A stretch of DNA of 64,000 nucleotides from Candidatus Bartonella washoeensis Sb944nv (GCF_000278135.1 NZ_JH725026.1:63012-127011), one strand, 5' to 3'; counted from the first letter of the stretch, positions 19,291 to 31,246 are shown. A program made the numbers and translations. Notes: generated by a model from the letters alone, not told the origin.

Positions 19291-19803
19291 TTATTTTGCA
19301 TCCGCAGCGATTGTAGCTTTAATAATTGAATCCGGATCTAAAACAGGTTCACCACGCTTAATTTTATCGACATTTTCCATACCTTCAAGCACTTGCCCCC
19401 ATATGGAATATTGACGATCAAGCCAAGGAGCATCTGCAAAGCAGATAAAAAACTGAGAATTAGCGGAATTTGGATTCTGACTGCGTGCCATAGAAACCGT
19501 GCCCCGCTTATGAGAAAGATTCGAAAACTCTGCTGTTAAATTGGGTTTCTCTGAACCACCCATCCCCGCACGAGACAAATTAAATTTTTCACCGTCCTTC
19601 TTTCCAAATTGCACATCACCGGTTTGAGCCATAAATTCATCAATAACACGATGAAAAACAACGTTATCATAAGCACCTTCACGCACAAGTTCTTTAACAC
19701 GTGCAACGTGGCAGGGAGCTAAATCAGGAAAAAGCTCAATAATAACTTTGCCTTTCGTGGTTTCAAGAATTAAGGTATTCTCTAGATCTTTAACCTCAGT
19801 CAT
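19291..19803 (-). CDS. ppiB: cytoplasmic cyclophilin peptidyl-prolyl isomerase
   Basis: Peptidyl-prolyl cis-trans isomerase, 170 residues, no signal peptide, so cytoplasmic. Cyclophilin-fold motifs are clear: VVFHRVIDEFMAQTGD with the catalytic Arg and Phe region, KRGTVSMARSQNPNSANSQF and ICFADAPWLDRQYSIWGQV. A GGAG site lies eight bases before the ATG. The start is 18 bases after the stop of the exported paralogue, so the two are almost surely cotranscribed in the gyrA-coaD-ppiA-ppiB run. Confidence 0.93.
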   Translation of the reverse strand: MTEVKDLENTLILETTKGKVIIELFPDLAPCHVARVKELVREGAYDNVVFHRVIDEFMAQTGDVQFGKKDGEKFNLSRAGMGGSEKPNLTAEFSNLSHKRGTVSMARSQNPNSANSQFFICFADAPWLDRQYSIWGQVLEGMENVDKIKRGEPVLDPDSIIKATIAADAK

Positions 19804-19821
19804 ACAGCTAACTCCTTTGCC

Positions 19822-20403
19822 TCATTTATCTGCTTGTAAAGTGGCAGCATAAATAACATCAGGATCTGCTACAGACCCATTATTACTTGTGGTACCTTTT
19901 TTTATTTGATCAACAACATCCATTCCCTTTATGACCTCTCCAACAACAGTATACTGACCATTTAAAAAATCGGCATCACTAAAACAAATGAAGAATTGAG
20001 AATTGGCTGAATGAGGGTCTTGTGAACGTGCCATACCCACAGTGCCACGCTTAAATGGCTGCTTTGAAAACTCTGCTGGTATATTAGGATAATTTGAGCC
20101 ACCGGTACCAACGCGTTTAAGATCAAAGTCTGCACTGCCCTTTTTTCCAAACTTTACATCACCAGTTTGTGCCATAAAACCTGGAATAACACGGTGAAAA
20201 ACAACGTTATTGTAGGCACCTTCTTCTGTTAATCTCTTGATTTGTGCAACATGTTTTGGCGCTAAATCAGAACGAAGACGAATAACCACGTCACCCTTTT
20301 TGAGAGATAAAACAAGAACACTAGAATCGTCTGCTACAGCACTCAATGAAAAAAAGCAAAAAACAGATGTCAAAACAGCAAGAACTCTAAGAGACACAAT
20401 CAT
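19822..20403 (-). CDS. ppiA: periplasmic cyclophilin peptidyl-prolyl isomerase
   Basis: Exported paralogue of the neighbouring cyclophilin, 193 residues from the ATG at 20403. A signal peptide is visible (basic MIVSLR, hydrophobic [13 protein letters not shown], cleavage after AVA near residue 24). The core has [36 protein letters not shown] and [19 protein letters not shown]. The ribosome site AGAGGAGA is directly before this ATG, inside the end of coaD. The 17-base overlap with coaD suggests translational coupling. A longer upstream frame to 20490 would hide the signal peptide and is rejected. Confidence 0.92.
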   Translation of the reverse strand: MIVSLRVLAVLTSVFCFFSLSAVADDSSVLVLSLKKGDVVIRLRSDLAPKHVAQIKRLTEEGAYNNVVFHRVIPGFMAQTGDVKFGKKGSADFDLKRVGTGGSNYPNIPAEFSKQPFKRGTVGMARSQDPHSANSQFFICFSDADFLNGQYTVVGEVIKGMDVVDQIKKGTTSNNGSVADPDVIYAATLQADK

Positions 20404-20908
20404 TCTCCTCTGAAGATTGAAATTTTGAACGCAAAGCTTGTGCAACATTTGGAGGTACAAAGGAGGAAACATCACCTCCCATAGAGGCAATCTGGCGCAC
20501 CAATGTTGAAGTTATCGCACGCCCAGAAACGCTCGCGGGTAAAAAAACAGTTTGCAATTCAGGAGCCATGATACCATTCATCCCTGCCATTTGCATTTCA
20601 TAATCAAGATCAGTACCATCACGCAATCCACGAATAAGAAACGAAGCACCAATTTCACGAGCCTTATCAATCAAAAGCGTATCAAATGAAATAACTTGCA
20701 ATTGATCAGGTCCTATATCTAATAAATCTTTTCCTACCTGTGTAATTAAACCAACACGCTCTTCAAAGTTAAAGAGTGTTTTTTTTCTAGCATGTATACC
20801 TATAGCCACCACCACCTTATCGGCCAAAACAAGACTACCTCGCAAAACATCAAGATGACCATTTGTAAGAGGATCAAAGGACCCCGCATAAAGAGCAATT
20901 TTCTTCAT
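20387..20908 (-). CDS. coaD: phosphopantetheine adenylyltransferase
   Basis: Fourth step of coenzyme A synthesis: 4'-phosphopantetheine plus ATP gives dephospho-CoA. The nucleotidyltransferase motif [10 protein letters not shown] is at residues 9-18, with the family's T/HxGH as [19 protein letters not shown] and the C-terminal [11 protein letters not shown] are also present. The length of 173 is typical. The start is 21 bases after the gyrA stop, and the end overlaps ppiA. The gyrA-coaD-ppi-ppi order is conserved in Rhizobiales. Confidence 0.95.
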   Translation of the reverse strand: MKKIALYAGSFDPLTNGHLDVLRGSLVLADKVVVAIGIHARKKTLFNFEERVGLITQVGKDLLDIGPDQLQVISFDTLLIDKAREIGASFLIRGLRDGTDLDYEMQMAGMNGIMAPELQTVFLPASVSGRAITSTLVRQIASMGGDVSSFVPPNVAQALRSKFQSSEENDCVS

Positions 20909-20929
20909 TTTACGCAGCTAACTTCAAAA

Positions 20930-23707
20930 TTATTTCTCTTCGCTCTTCTCAACCGGATCAGAATGCTTTCCAGCTTCATCATCTAGTTGATTAGTATCAT
21001 CTTCAGCTTCAGAAATACGCTCAACCGATACGACTTTTTCTCCCTCAGCTGTATTGAAAATTGTCACCCCCTTAGTTGAGCGACCAGCTATACGAATACC
21101 CTCAACAGGGACGCGAATAAGCTGTCCCCCGTCCGAAACTAACATAATTTGATCTTGCGCCTTCACCGGAAAAGCCGCCACTAATTTACCAATTTCAGAC
21201 GTCTTAGACGGATCTGTTGCACGAATCCCTTTTCCACCACGTCCCGAAATTCGGAATTCATATGAGGAAGATCGTTTTCCATAACCAAATTCACTCACTG
21301 TTAAAAGCATTTGCTCACGGGCATTAAGTTCTGCATAGCGTTCATCTGTTAACTCTGTTTCTGTTCCCTCATCATCTTCATCAAGAGTTACAATATCTTC
21401 AGCATCTGCACCAGCGGCACGCCGTTCCTGAATCACACGTTTAATATAAGCAGAACGTTCAACAGACGTCGCCACAACATGCTCTAAAATGGTCATTGAA
21501 ATAACTTTATCACCATTAGCTAAATTGATACCACGCACTCCCACCGAATTACGACCTGCAAATACACGAACCTCAACGACTGGAAAACGAATACATTGTC
21601 CATTAGCTGTTGTTAGAACAACATCATCATGTTCTGTACAAGTTTCTACAGAAAGAATTTCATCTTCTTCATCAAGCTTCATCGCAATTTTGCCATTGCG
21701 ATTAACCTGAACGAAATCCGATAATTTATTACGACGCACAGTCCCACGTGTCGTAGCGAACATCACATCCAATGCACTCCAACTTGCTTCATCTTCCGGC
21801 AAGGGCATAATGGTTGTTATGCGCTCTCCTTGCTGCAAGGGAAGCATATTAATCAGAGCGCGCCCGCGCGATTGCGGGCTACCAAGTGGTAAACGCCAAA
21901 CTTTTTCTTTATAAACGATGCCCCGTGATGAAAAGAAAAGTACCGGTGTATGCGTATTAACCACAAACAAACGCGTCACAAAATCCTCATCTTTCGTAGA
22001 CATACCAGAACGCCCTTTACCACCGCGCCGCTGCGCACGGTACGTATTGAGAGGCACACGTTTAATGTAGCCACTATGACTAACCGTTACCACCATATCT
22101 TCTGGAGCAATCAGATCTTCACTATCCATCTCAGCGCTACCAAAACCAAATACGGTACGTCTAGGAGTCGCAAATTCCTCGCGAAGAGCATTTAGCTCAT
22201 CCTTAATAATTCCCATAATGCGTGAACGCGATGCCAAAATGTGAAGATAATCAGCAATATCGACCCCAATTTTGTTCAATTCATCAGCAATTTCATCTCG
22301 CCCAAGCGCCGTCAGCCTTTGCAAACGCAATTCCAAAATAGCACGCGCTTGTTCTCCAGATAAATTATAAGTACTATCCTCATGGATAATATGACGCGGA
22401 TCATCAATAAGTCTAATCAAAGGTGCCACATCAGCAGCAGGCCAGCGCCGCTCCATTAATTGTACCCGCGCTGTCTGTGGATCAGGCGCTTTACGAATGA
22501 GCGCTATAACCTCATCAATATTAGCAACAGCAAGTGCGAGACCAACCAGAACATGTGCACGCTCGCGTGCTTTACGCAAAAGATATTTTGTGCGCCGACT
22601 TACAACTTCTTCTCGGAAAGCAACAAATGCGCGAAGCATCTCAAGCAACGTCATCTGTTCAGGTTTTCCCCCGTTTAATGCCACCATATTACAACCAAAA
22701 GAGGTTTGTAACGGCGTATAACGATACAATTGATTTAAAACAACATCCGCAACAACATCTCTCTTAAGCTCAATAACGACGCGATATCCATCACGATCAG
22801 ATTCATCACGCAAATCAGAGATTCCTTCAATGCGTTTATCACGCACCAACTCGGCCATTTTTTCAATCATTGTTGCTTTATTAACCTGATAAGGTATTTC
22901 GCTTACAATGATTGCCTGTCGACCATTGCGAATTTCTTCAATATCAACTTTAGCACGCATAATAATTGAACCACGTCCCGTTTCATAAGCCGAACGGATA
23001 CCGGAATGACCAAGGATAATACCACCCGTAGGAAAATCAGGACCAGGAATAATTTCAATTATTTTATCGAGCGTTATATCGGGATTATCAATCAAAGCGA
23101 TACAACCATCAACAACTTCACCAAGATTATGAGGCGGAATATTGGTTGCCATTCCCACAGCAATACCGCCCGATCCATTAATCAAAAGGTTAGGAAAGCG
23201 TGCTGGTAAAACCACAGGCTCACGCTCACGTCCATCATAATTATCCTGAAAATCAACAGTATCTTTATCAATATCAGCTAAAAGTTCCTCAGAAACTTTT
23301 TCTAAACGACATTCTGTATAACGCATTGCCGCAGGCGGATCCCCATCAACAGAACCAAAATTTCCTTGACCATCAATTAATGGATTTCGCAAAGAAAAAT
23401 CCTGCGCCATACGTACCAATGCATCATATATTGAAGCATCGCCATGGGGATGGTATTTCCCCATAACTTCACCAACAACACCCGCAGACTTACGATAAGA
23501 TTTATTAAAAGAAAGCCCCATCTCATTCATAGCATGCAGAATACGCCGATGAACAGGTTTAAGACCATCACGCACATCAGGAAGTGCACGGGAAACAATC
23601 ACGCTCATCGCATAATCGAGATAGGAGCGTTGCATTTCATCAATAATACTGATTGGTTCAATACCGGTCAGCACATCACGTTCTGGGTGTGGAGTAAGAT
23701 CGGTCAC
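20930..23707 (-). CDS. gyrA: DNA gyrase subunit A
   Basis: A subunit of the type II topoisomerase that introduces negative supercoils. The catalytic tyrosine is Tyr130 in [12 protein letters not shown]. The GyrA box is QRRGGKG, and the C-terminal beta-pinwheel follows. The quinolone region reads [17 protein letters not shown], placing Ala91 where E. coli has Ser83, while Asp95 matches Asp87. A charged insertion in the C-terminal domain ([19 protein letters not shown]) resembles that of other Rhizobiales and helps explain the 925-residue length. It heads the gyrA-coaD-ppiA-ppiB series and lies 235 bases after ssb. Confidence 0.97.
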   Translation of the reverse strand: MTDLTPHPERDVLTGIEPISIIDEMQRSYLDYAMSVIVSRALPDVRDGLKPVHRRILHAMNEMGLSFNKSYRKSAGVVGEVMGKYHPHGDASIYDALVRMAQDFSLRNPLIDGQGNFGSVDGDPPAAMRYTECRLEKVSEELLADIDKDTVDFQDNYDGREREPVVLPARFPNLLINGSGGIAVGMATNIPPHNLGEVVDGCIALIDNPDITLDKIIEIIPGPDFPTGGIILGHSGIRSAYETGRGSIIMRAKVDIEEIRNGRQAIIVSEIPYQVNKATMIEKMAELVRDKRIEGISDLRDESDRDGYRVVIELKRDVVADVVLNQLYRYTPLQTSFGCNMVALNGGKPEQMTLLEMLRAFVAFREEVVSRRTKYLLRKARERAHVLVGLALAVANIDEVIALIRKAPDPQTARVQLMERRWPAADVAPLIRLIDDPRHIIHEDSTYNLSGEQARAILELRLQRLTALGRDEIADELNKIGVDIADYLHILASRSRIMGIIKDELNALREEFATPRRTVFGFGSAEMDSEDLIAPEDMVVTVSHSGYIKRVPLNTYRAQRRGGKGRSGMSTKDEDFVTRLFVVNTHTPVLFFSSRGIVYKEKVWRLPLGSPQSRGRALINMLPLQQGERITTIMPLPEDEASWSALDVMFATTRGTVRRNKLSDFVQVNRNGKIAMKLDEEDEILSVETCTEHDDVVLTTANGQCIRFPVVEVRVFAGRNSVGVRGINLANGDKVISMTILEHVVATSVERSAYIKRVIQERRAAGADAEDIVTLDEDDEGTETELTDERYAELNAREQMLLTVSEFGYGKRSSSYEFRISGRGGKGIRATDPSKTSEIGKLVAAFPVKAQDQIMLVSDGGQLIRVPVEGIRIAGRSTKGVTIFNTAEGEKVVSVERISEAEDDTNQLDDEAGKHSDPVEKSEEK

Positions 23708-23942
23708 AGCTTCAAGACTTTCAAAAAAGAATCACTTTACTCTTTATATACCGAAAAATACGTAAAAACACCATCTTCACTGCTGTAACAGAGAAGAAAT
23801 TTAACAATAATTTTCAACATGTTATTTATTTATGTTAAAAATCACGGGTAAATAAATAGGACATACTTTCCTGAACTTTTAAGATCTGCAATAAACAATC
23901 GAAAGATATAATAGAGAAATGACAATCGTATCTTAAAAATCA

Positions 23943-24461
23943 TCAAAAAGGCACATCATCATCTAATTTATGCGAAAAACTTTCTCTTGATTGGTTATTG
24001 TTTTGACCAAACACATCTTTCTGATTTGCGCTACTAACCGCAAAATCACTACTGCCATAACCACCGCTCGACTGAGTTGCTCCTTGCATTTGTTCTCCAC
24101 CACTCATGCTTCGCCCATCAAGCATCTGTAATTCACCACGATATTTTTGCAAAACAACCTCTGTTGTATACCGGTCATTACCATTTTGATCTTGCCATTT
24201 GCGCGTCTGCAACTGGCCTTCAATGTAAATTTTACTGCCTTTTTTTAAATATTGTTCGACAACTTTGATAAGATTTTCATTAAAAATAACGATACTATGC
24301 CACTCCGTGCGCTCTTTACGTTCATTTGTATTGCGATCGCGCCAACTTTCTGAAGTGGCAATACGCAAATTTGCCACTTGATCACCAGAATTCAAACGAC
24401 GAATTTCAGGATCTGCACCGAGATTACCAATCAAAATAACTTTATTAAGGCTACCAGCCAT
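23943..24461 (-). CDS. ssb: single-stranded DNA-binding protein
   Basis: Tetrameric SSB of replication and repair, 172 residues from the ATG at 24461. It has an N-terminal OB-fold ([43 protein letters not shown]), a Gly/Ser/Gln-rich linker, and the conserved acidic tip DDDVPF that recruits partner proteins. The GGAG site eight bases upstream selects this start over an in-frame TTG at 24488. It is divergent from uvrA, as in many proteobacteria, but I see no complete GTTC-N7-GTTC SOS box between them. Confidence 0.95.
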   Translation of the reverse strand: MAGSLNKVILIGNLGADPEIRRLNSGDQVANLRIATSESWRDRNTNERKERTEWHSIVIFNENLIKVVEQYLKKGSKIYIEGQLQTRKWQDQNGNDRYTTEVVLQKYRGELQMLDGRSMSGGEQMQGATQSSGGYGSSDFAVSSANQKDVFGQNNNQSRESFSHKLDDDVPF

Positions 24462-24683
24462 CGCATAAACTCCAAAATCATAAACCAAGTAATTATAACA
24501 AAAGATGACAACAAGGTATAGTTTATTCCATCACTAAAAATAAAAAGCTGCTCTCTTTATCTCTCTTTCCACAAAACTTGCTGTCTCTTTCCATGTTAAA
24601 GCAATAAAACACATTGTAATTCCAAAGAAACAGTTTTATTTCACTTTGAAGTGTTCAATTTTTTACATATGCCAAGGATAGAC

Positions 24684-27599
24684 ATGACTCATCAGAAATA
24701 CATCTCCATTCGCGGTGCACGTGAACACAACCTTAAAGATATTGATTTAGATCTCCCTCGTGACAAATTGATCATCATAACAGGACTTTCTGGATCAGGT
24801 AAATCATCCTTGGCTTTTGATACAATTTACGCTGAAGGTCAACGTCGCTATGTTGAAAGCCTTTCTGCTTACGCACGCCAATTTCTAGAAGTGATGCAAA
24901 AACCAGATGTCGACCGGATAGATGGCCTTTCTCCTGCTATCTCGATTGAACAAAAAACAACCAGCCGCAACCCTCGTTCAACGGTAGGCACCGTCACCGA
25001 AATCTACGACTATATGCGTCTTCTCTTTGCGCGTATTGGTATTCCTCATTCTCCAGCTACGGGGCTTCCTATTGAAAGCCAAACCGTAAGCCAAATGGTC
25101 GACCAAATTATGAACTTACCAGAAGGAACACGGATTTTTATTATGGCGCCTCTCGTCCGAGGGCGAAAAGGAGAATATAAAAAAGAGCTAACAGAGCTTT
25201 TAAAAAAAGGATTTCAGCGTGCTAAAGTTGATGGGAAATTCTATGAAATTCCTGATATTCCTCCTCTTGATAAAAAGTATAAACATGACATCGATGTAGT
25301 GGTAGACCGTATTGTTGTACACCACGACATCACTCTTCGCTTAGCTGACAGTATAGAAACCTGTTTACAGCTAGCAAATGGGCTTGCAGTTGCTGAAATG
25401 GCAGATGAACCTTTGGAAGCAAAAGAAACCATAAAGGAATCTACCAATAAATCAAAAAATGAAACACACAAACGGCTTATTTTCTCAGAGAAATTTTCTT
25501 GCCCCATCTCTGGATTTTCTATCCCTGAAATTGAACCACGGCTCTTTTCATTTAATAGCCCTTTTGGCGCTTGCCCTCTTTGTGATGGACTTGGTACAAA
25601 AAAGGCCATCAATCCTAAAAGCGTCGTGCCAAATGAAAACCTCACTTTAAAAGCAGGAGCCATTGCCCCTTGGGCTAAATCATCTTCACCCTTCTATAAC
25701 AAAATCTTAGAAGCATTAGGCAAAGCTTATGGATTTAAACTGACAGATAAATGGTGCACACTCTCAAATGAAGCGCGATACGCTATTCTCTATGGTACAA
25801 AAAGAAAAGGAAGCACCTTTGTCTATAAAAATGATTTAAGCGCACATACACCATCCCAATATTTTGAAGGTGTTATCCCAAATATGGAACGACGATGGAA
25901 AGAAACCGATTCTGCTTTATCACGTGAAGAAATCGAGCATTATATGTCTTCTTCTCCTTGTCCAGCCTGTCATGGCTATCGTTTAAAACCAGAAGCACTC
26001 GCTGTCAAAATCCACGGAATGCATATTGGGCAAATATCAGAATTTTCCATCTCAAAAGCATATGATTGGTTTACTAATATTCATAAACATCTGACCGAAA
26101 AACAGCAAAATATAGCAGCACGTATTTTAAAAGAAATTCGTGAACGCCTAACTTTTTTAAACCATGTCGGACTTGAATATCTTAGCTTATCTCGAAGTTC
26201 CGGCACACTTTCAGGTGGAGAAAGTCAACGTATTCGATTAGCATCTCAGATTGGCTCTGGTCTTACAGGCGTGCTTTATATCTTAGATGAACCATCTATC
26301 GGCCTACACCAACGCGATAATGAACGTCTTTTGGAAATGCTGCGTCATCTGCGTGATCTTGGCAATACAGTTATCGTTGTTGAACATGATGAAGATGCTA
26401 TTCTTAGTGCAGATTACGTGGTTGATATCGGTCCAGCTGCAGGTGTTCATGGTGGAAAAATCATAGCTCAAGGCACTCCACAGGAAATTATAAAAAATCC
26501 ATCCTCCCTCACAGGTCAATATCTCTCAGGAAAAATGGCAGTAACCATTCCTCCTCAACGACGCAAAATATCAAAAGAAAAAACACTTAAGGTGATTGGT
26601 GCTCGAGGCAATAATCTTAAAAATATCAGTGCTAATATCCCCCTTGGAACCTTTACATGCATAACTGGCGTTTCAGGAGGAGGAAAATCAACGTTCCTCA
26701 TTGAAACCATTTTCAAAGCTGCATCACGCCATATCATGGGAAGTCATCAAAATCCGGAAAGCTACGACAAAATTGAGGGATTAGAATTTCTCGATAAAGT
26801 TATCGATATCAACCAGTCACCCATTGGAAGAACTCCACGCTCGAATCCAGCAACTTATACGGGCGCCTTTACCCCAATTCGTGAGTGGTTTGCTGAGCTT
26901 CCAGAATCAAAGGCCCGTGGTTATCACGCTGGGCGTTTCTCATTTAATGTTAAGGGAGGTCGCTGCGAAGCGTGTCAGGGTGATGGAGTTATCAAAATTG
27001 AAATGCACTTTCTGCCTGATGTCTATGTTACGTGCGATGTATGCCAAGGAAAACGTTATAATCGAGAAACGCTAGAAGTAAAATTTAAAGACAAATCCAT
27101 AGCCGATATCCTCGATATGACAATAGAAAAAGCAGAGGATTTTTTCAAAGCTGTTCCCGCTATTCACAACAAAATGAAGACTCTTATCAAAGTTGGTCTT
27201 GGTTATATCAAAGTAGGACAGCAAGCTACGACACTTTCTGGAGGTGAAGCTCAACGTATAAAACTTGCAAAAGAGCTTTCACGTAAAACAACAGGCCGAA
27301 CACTTTATATTTTGGACGAACCAACAACGGGGCTTCATTTTCACGATATTTCTAAACTTCTTGAAGTGCTCCATGAACTGGTTGAACAAGGTAATACAGT
27401 CGCAGTCATTGAGCATAATCTTGAAGTCATAAAGACAGCAGACTGGATTATTGACTTAGGACCAGAAGGCGGCGATGGTGGTGGTGAAATCGTTGCAGTT
27501 GGCCGACCTGAAGATATTATCAATAATCCCACGTCCTACACCGGGAAATTTCTGAAAGAAATTTTGCTACGGCGACCTTTATATAATTCTGATTCTTAA
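24684..27599 (+). CDS. uvrA: excinuclease ABC subunit A
   Basis: Damage-recognition ATPase of nucleotide excision repair, 971 residues from the ATG at 24684 (AAGGA five bases upstream; the GTG at 24651 is rejected). There are two ABC modules: GLSGSGKSS with LSGGESQRI, and GVSGGGKST with [12 protein letters not shown]. The second zinc finger is complete (CEACQGDG to CDVCQGKR). In the first, CPISGFS to CPLC, the second cysteine is Ser276, leaving Cys273, Cys297 and Cys300; I recall the same CPxSG form in other alphaproteobacteria. It is monocistronic, divergent from ssb. Confidence 0.96.
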   Translation: MTHQKYISIRGAREHNLKDIDLDLPRDKLIIITGLSGSGKSSLAFDTIYAEGQRRYVESLSAYARQFLEVMQKPDVDRIDGLSPAISIEQKTTSRNPRSTVGTVTEIYDYMRLLFARIGIPHSPATGLPIESQTVSQMVDQIMNLPEGTRIFIMAPLVRGRKGEYKKELTELLKKGFQRAKVDGKFYEIPDIPPLDKKYKHDIDVVVDRIVVHHDITLRLADSIETCLQLANGLAVAEMADEPLEAKETIKESTNKSKNETHKRLIFSEKFSCPISGFSIPEIEPRLFSFNSPFGACPLCDGLGTKKAINPKSVVPNENLTLKAGAIAPWAKSSSPFYNKILEALGKAYGFKLTDKWCTLSNEARYAILYGTKRKGSTFVYKNDLSAHTPSQYFEGVIPNMERRWKETDSALSREEIEHYMSSSPCPACHGYRLKPEALAVKIHGMHIGQISEFSISKAYDWFTNIHKHLTEKQQNIAARILKEIRERLTFLNHVGLEYLSLSRSSGTLSGGESQRIRLASQIGSGLTGVLYILDEPSIGLHQRDNERLLEMLRHLRDLGNTVIVVEHDEDAILSADYVVDIGPAAGVHGGKIIAQGTPQEIIKNPSSLTGQYLSGKMAVTIPPQRRKISKEKTLKVIGARGNNLKNISANIPLGTFTCITGVSGGGKSTFLIETIFKAASRHIMGSHQNPESYDKIEGLEFLDKVIDINQSPIGRTPRSNPATYTGAFTPIREWFAELPESKARGYHAGRFSFNVKGGRCEACQGDGVIKIEMHFLPDVYVTCDVCQGKRYNRETLEVKFKDKSIADILDMTIEKAEDFFKAVPAIHNKMKTLIKVGLGYIKVGQQATTLSGGEAQRIKLAKELSRKTTGRTLYILDEPTTGLHFHDISKLLEVLHELVEQGNTVAVIEHNLEVIKTADWIIDLGPEGGDGGGEIVAVGRPEDIINNPTSYTGKFLKEILLRRPLYNSDS

Positions 27600-27796
27600 A
27601 AAGTCCTTAAATTACAAAGTATAGTATGGCATAAAAAGCCAAAGATCTCTGTTTCCTATCATTTTTGATATTTTATAAGCCTTGCATCCTTTTCCCCATA
27701 AAATAATCCCACTCCCTATCTATACGACAAGAGAACTTTTTCAAAAAGAAAACATGCATTTCATGATTTTCGACTTTTCCGTGTAGAAAGTCTCTG

Positions 27797-27825
27797 TTGG
27801 CATATATCAGAGTTGCCAATATAAT
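27797..27825 (+). promoter_or_regulatory. glnB promoter with embedded palindrome
   Basis: TTGGCA (27797-27802), a 17-base spacer and TATAAT (27820-27825) make a near-consensus sigma-70 promoter 46 bases before the glnB ATG. The -35 hexamer and TGCCAA at 27814-27819 form a 6-base inverted repeat filling the space between the two elements, so a dimeric regulator could bind over the promoter. The GG-to-GC spacing does not fit a sigma-54 promoter. Confidence 0.65.
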
Positions 27826-27847
27826 GCGAGACAGTCTAAAAAGATAA

Positions 27848-28210
<363 letters not shown>

Positions 28211-28264
28211 ACATCCACAATTTTTTTACCTTTTATCCACCTCAGTCCAATAAGGAAATTCAAT

Positions 28265-29674
28265 ATGACAACCGCATCAGATATTCTCAAACAGATTGCA
28301 GACAACGACATACGTTTTGTCGATTTACGCTTTACCGACCCACGAGGAAAATTGCATCACGTCACAATGGATGTTGCAGAAATCAATGAAGATACATTTA
28401 GTGATGGCATTATGTTTGATGGTTCTTCAATTTGCGGATGGAAAACGATTAATGAATCTGACATGGCATTGATGCCAGATCCAGAAACAGCCCATGTTGA
28501 TCCTTTTTTTGCACAATCTACTTTGGTCATATTTTGTGACATACTTGATCCTGTTTCTGGAGAATTTTATCGTAGAGATCCTCGTTCTATCGCCAAAAGG
28601 GCTGAAGTTTATATGAAATCTTTAGGAATTGGAGATACCATCAATATAGGTCCAGAAGCAGAGTTTTTTATCTTTGATGATGTACGCTATAAGACTGATC
28701 CTTATAACACGGGATTTAAACTTGATTCCAGTGAACTTCCATCAAATGATGACACTGAATATGAGATGGGCAATTTTGGTCACCGACCACGAATGAAAGG
28801 CGGTTATTTCCCAGTTCCTCCGATCGATTCCTGTCAAGATATGCGCTCTGAAATGCTCACAGCACTAAAAGATATGGGCGTCCGCGTTGAAAAGCACCAT
28901 CATGAAGTAGCAGCAGCGCAACATGAACTAGGCATTCGTTTTGATACCCTTGTTCGTGAAGCGGATAAGATGCAAATTTTTAAATATGTTGTGCATCAAA
29001 CAGCAAATAGCTACGGAAAAACAGCAACTTTCATGCCAAAACCGGTTTTTGGTGATAACGGCTCAGGTATGCATGTACACATATCCATTTGGAAAGATGG
29101 CAAACCAATTTTTGCTGGGAATGAGTATGCTGGCTTATCAGAGTCTTGTCTCTTCTTTATTGGTGGTATTATTAAGCACGCAAAAGCAATCAATGCCTTT
29201 ACCAATCCATCCACCAATTCCTATAAGCGTTTAGTTCCAGGTTATGAAGCTCCTGTCCTCCTTGCATATTCTGCACGCAATCGTTCTGCTTCTTGCCGTA
29301 TTCCAATGAGTTCTTCACCAAATTCAAAACGCGTAGAAGTTCGTTTTCCAGATCCAACAGCAAATCCGTATTTGGCATTTTCGGCACTCTTAATGGCTGG
29401 TCTTGACGGCATCAAAAATAAAATTCACCCTGGACAGGCTATGGACAAAGATCTCTATGATTTACCCCCTAAAGAGCTCAAAGAAATCCCCACAGTCTCA
29501 GGAAGTCTACGCGAAGCTCTTGAAGCGCTTGATAAAGATCGTAACTTTCTAAAAGCTGGAGATGTTTTTGATGATGATCAAATTAATTCTTTCATTGAAT
29601 TGAAAATGCAAGAAGTTTTACGCTATGAGACAACCCCACATCCCATTGAATTTGATATGTACTATTCCGTTTAA
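28265..29674 (+). CDS. glnA: glutamine synthetase type I
   Basis: Dodecameric GSI that joins ammonia and glutamate with ATP, the main entry of nitrogen. The 469 residues include [12 protein letters not shown] near the start, the latch [10 protein letters not shown], the GSGMHVHIS active-site segment, and NRSASCRIP. The adenylylation tyrosine is Tyr398 in [10 protein letters not shown], so covalent control by GlnE is expected. It is the second gene of glnBA and has an intrinsic terminator about 50 bases after its stop. Confidence 0.97.
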   Translation: MTTASDILKQIADNDIRFVDLRFTDPRGKLHHVTMDVAEINEDTFSDGIMFDGSSICGWKTINESDMALMPDPETAHVDPFFAQSTLVIFCDILDPVSGEFYRRDPRSIAKRAEVYMKSLGIGDTINIGPEAEFFIFDDVRYKTDPYNTGFKLDSSELPSNDDTEYEMGNFGHRPRMKGGYFPVPPIDSCQDMRSEMLTALKDMGVRVEKHHHEVAAAQHELGIRFDTLVREADKMQIFKYVVHQTANSYGKTATFMPKPVFGDNGSGMHVHISIWKDGKPIFAGNEYAGLSESCLFFIGGIIKHAKAINAFTNPSTNSYKRLVPGYEAPVLLAYSARNRSASCRIPMSSSPNSKRVEVRFPDPTANPYLAFSALLMAGLDGIKNKIHPGQAMDKDLYDLPPKELKEIPTVSGSLREALEALDKDRNFLKAGDVFDDDQINSFIELKMQEVLRYETTPHPIEFDMYYSV

Positions 29675-29723
29675 AAAATAAGCTACTCTTTTCAATTTCG
29701 AAATGTAGCATTTTTCTGCCTAG

Positions 29724-29762
29724 AAAGCACAATGAGCGTTTTTGCAAATGTGCTTTTTCTTT
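29724..29762 (+). terminator. intrinsic terminator of glnBA
   Basis: AAAGCACA (29724-29731) pairs with TGTGCTTT (29749-29756), followed by TTCTTTATAA. It lies 50 bases after the glnA stop, on the same strand. Confidence 0.7.
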
Positions 29763-29772
29763 ATAAGTTTAG

Positions 29773-30231
29773 TTGACTATATCTAAAACGACAAGGTTTC
29801 TAGAGCTACAAATTTATCTTCTCTTCCCCCTCTTTTTATGGCTTGCCTTTAATATCAACAGTCCACAATTTATACCCTTTGGAAAAGCGGCATCTGCTTA
29901 CATTAAAGTGAAGAAGCCATTTTTAAAATGCTTATCCCTCCCTCACTTATCGCATCAATAGCCTAACTTCCCCCCCCCAAAAAACCTCATTAAATCAAAA
30001 TTCCAACAAATCATGAAAAGCCAAATAAAACAATTGGCAGAAAATTATAAAATTGAAAATATCCAAATCGTCCAAGAACAAAAATGCACTGGCAAACCTG
30101 ATAATGATACACCCCTCTTTTTATCTAAGGAGTTTGTAACCACTAGAAATTATGGGAAAAGAACTCTATTCAAACTGAAATTGTCACTCTTCTTCACAAT
30201 CATCAATGATATTTTATTCACGGTAATATGA
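29773..30231 (+). other. possible gene debris with a C9 tract
   Basis: The 783-base gap between glnA and the convergent atp12 holds two short plus-strand frames. One is a hydrophobic 62-codon stretch from a TTG at 29773. The other is a 72-codon frame from ATG 30013 (MKSQIKQLAENYKIENIQIV and on). They are separated by a run of nine C at 29970-29978. I recognise neither and neither has a good ribosome site. They may be pieces of one dead gene. Confidence 0.2.
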
Positions 30232-30400
30232 AGCAATCTTAAATACAATTAGTGAAGTATTTCTTAGAATTAAAAAAATAAGTGCGCATACGTGAAAAGA
30301 AGAAAATTTGGCTTTATAAAGTATGCTAATCGCAAAAAACTTGCCATAGATTTAATAAAAAACTACAAAAACGTTAGGAATAATGATCAAAAAACGTAAG

Positions 30401-30450
30401 TGAATCAATAATAAAAATACTCCTTACTCTTAAAGGACGTTATTGATTCA
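30401..30450. repeat. 11-base perfect inverted repeat after atp12
   Basis: TGAATCAATAA (30401-30411) and TTATTGATTCA (30440-30450) are exact reverse complements separated by 28 bases, just beyond the stop of the minus-strand atp12 gene. A role in 3' end formation or as a protein site is possible. Confidence 0.5.
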
Positions 30451-30457
30451 ATTTTAT

Positions 30458-31246
30458 TTATTCGGATAGAAAAGTCGCAATCATTACAGCTGCAGCATTA
30501 AATTCAGCTTTTTTATGAGCTCGGCGCGCCATTGCTTCTTCATCAGTCCCCCATTGTTCCATCATCCAATTTTCATCCAAATGTGCAATATTCCAAGCAT
30601 GATCCGAATTTATTTTTCCCGCAGCAAAAGCGAGAGCAATAAGAGCTGACCCTGTTAAAGTTGTCATAGTATGAAGTGCGGCAAGTATATAAGGAGACTG
30701 TACTTTGCGTAAATAATTGCTCACAGCTTGAATAGCCTCCCGTGGTTGTTCAATATGCATAAGACCTTCTGCCAAATGAAACCGTGAACCAAGTTTTTCT
30801 TCTACCCAATCAAGTAACGGATCCCACTGTTCACATTGTCGTTGCACGAGCTCTTTCGGTGTTTGTGCACGATAAAAAATCATATCGCATGCAACAAAAC
30901 GCAATAAATCCTCGAAAATAACTTGCATATCGTCAGCTATACCATCAATAACAGTGTTAACAAAACGTGTAATCGGCATTTTTATCGGATCAATAACTTG
31001 CTTTTGGCTCTCAAATTCCTGTGCTACTAGTGCAGCACATGCTTCTTTTGGCACTAGAAAAGGACGTCGTGCCGGCGTTTTAACTGGATATTTATCTAAC
31101 AATATAGAAAAACCCCCTTCTTCACGCGTAATTTTTACTTCCTTATAAAATCGTTTGGGTAGTGACGAACATGAAAATTGTGGCATCTTTTGAACGAAAG
31201 AATTTTTATTCAATGGCATATCAAAATAATCCAAAATCTCACGCAT
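30458..31246 (-). CDS. ATP12-family F1-ATPase assembly chaperone
   Basis: Homologue of mitochondrial Atp12, which chaperones the F1 alpha subunit; alphaproteobacterial members are thought to assist assembly of F1. At 262 residues, the family N-terminus is FYKEVKITREEGGFSILLD and KTPARRPFLVP. The C-terminal helical domain includes QWDPLLDWVEEKLG, SALIALAFAAGKI and the near-invariant DENWMMEQWGTDEEA. It lies 210 bases downstream of rluC on the same strand. In other Rhizobiales a HAD-type phosphatase gene usually stands between the two; here it is absent. Confidence 0.88.
   Translation of the reverse strand: MREILDYFDMPLNKNSFVQKMPQFSCSSLPKRFYKEVKITREEGGFSILLDKYPVKTPARRPFLVPKEACAALVAQEFESQKQVIDPIKMPITRFVNTVIDGIADDMQVIFEDLLRFVACDMIFYRAQTPKELVQRQCEQWDPLLDWVEEKLGSRFHLAEGLMHIEQPREAIQAVSNYLRKVQSPYILAALHTMTTLTGSALIALAFAAGKINSDHAWNIAHLDENWMMEQWGTDEEAMARRAHKKAEFNAAAVMIATFLSE

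Noticed and set aside
24489-24683. SOS box between ssb and uvrA.
   Set aside because: Only a single GTTC (at 24653) is present and no GTTC-N7-GTTC or GAAC-N7-GAAC pair could be found by reading both strands.
27797-27818. Sigma-54 promoter for glnB (TGGCA then TTGC).
   Set aside because: The distance between GG and GC is 14 bases instead of 10, while a sigma-70 match with 17-base spacing fits the same site well.
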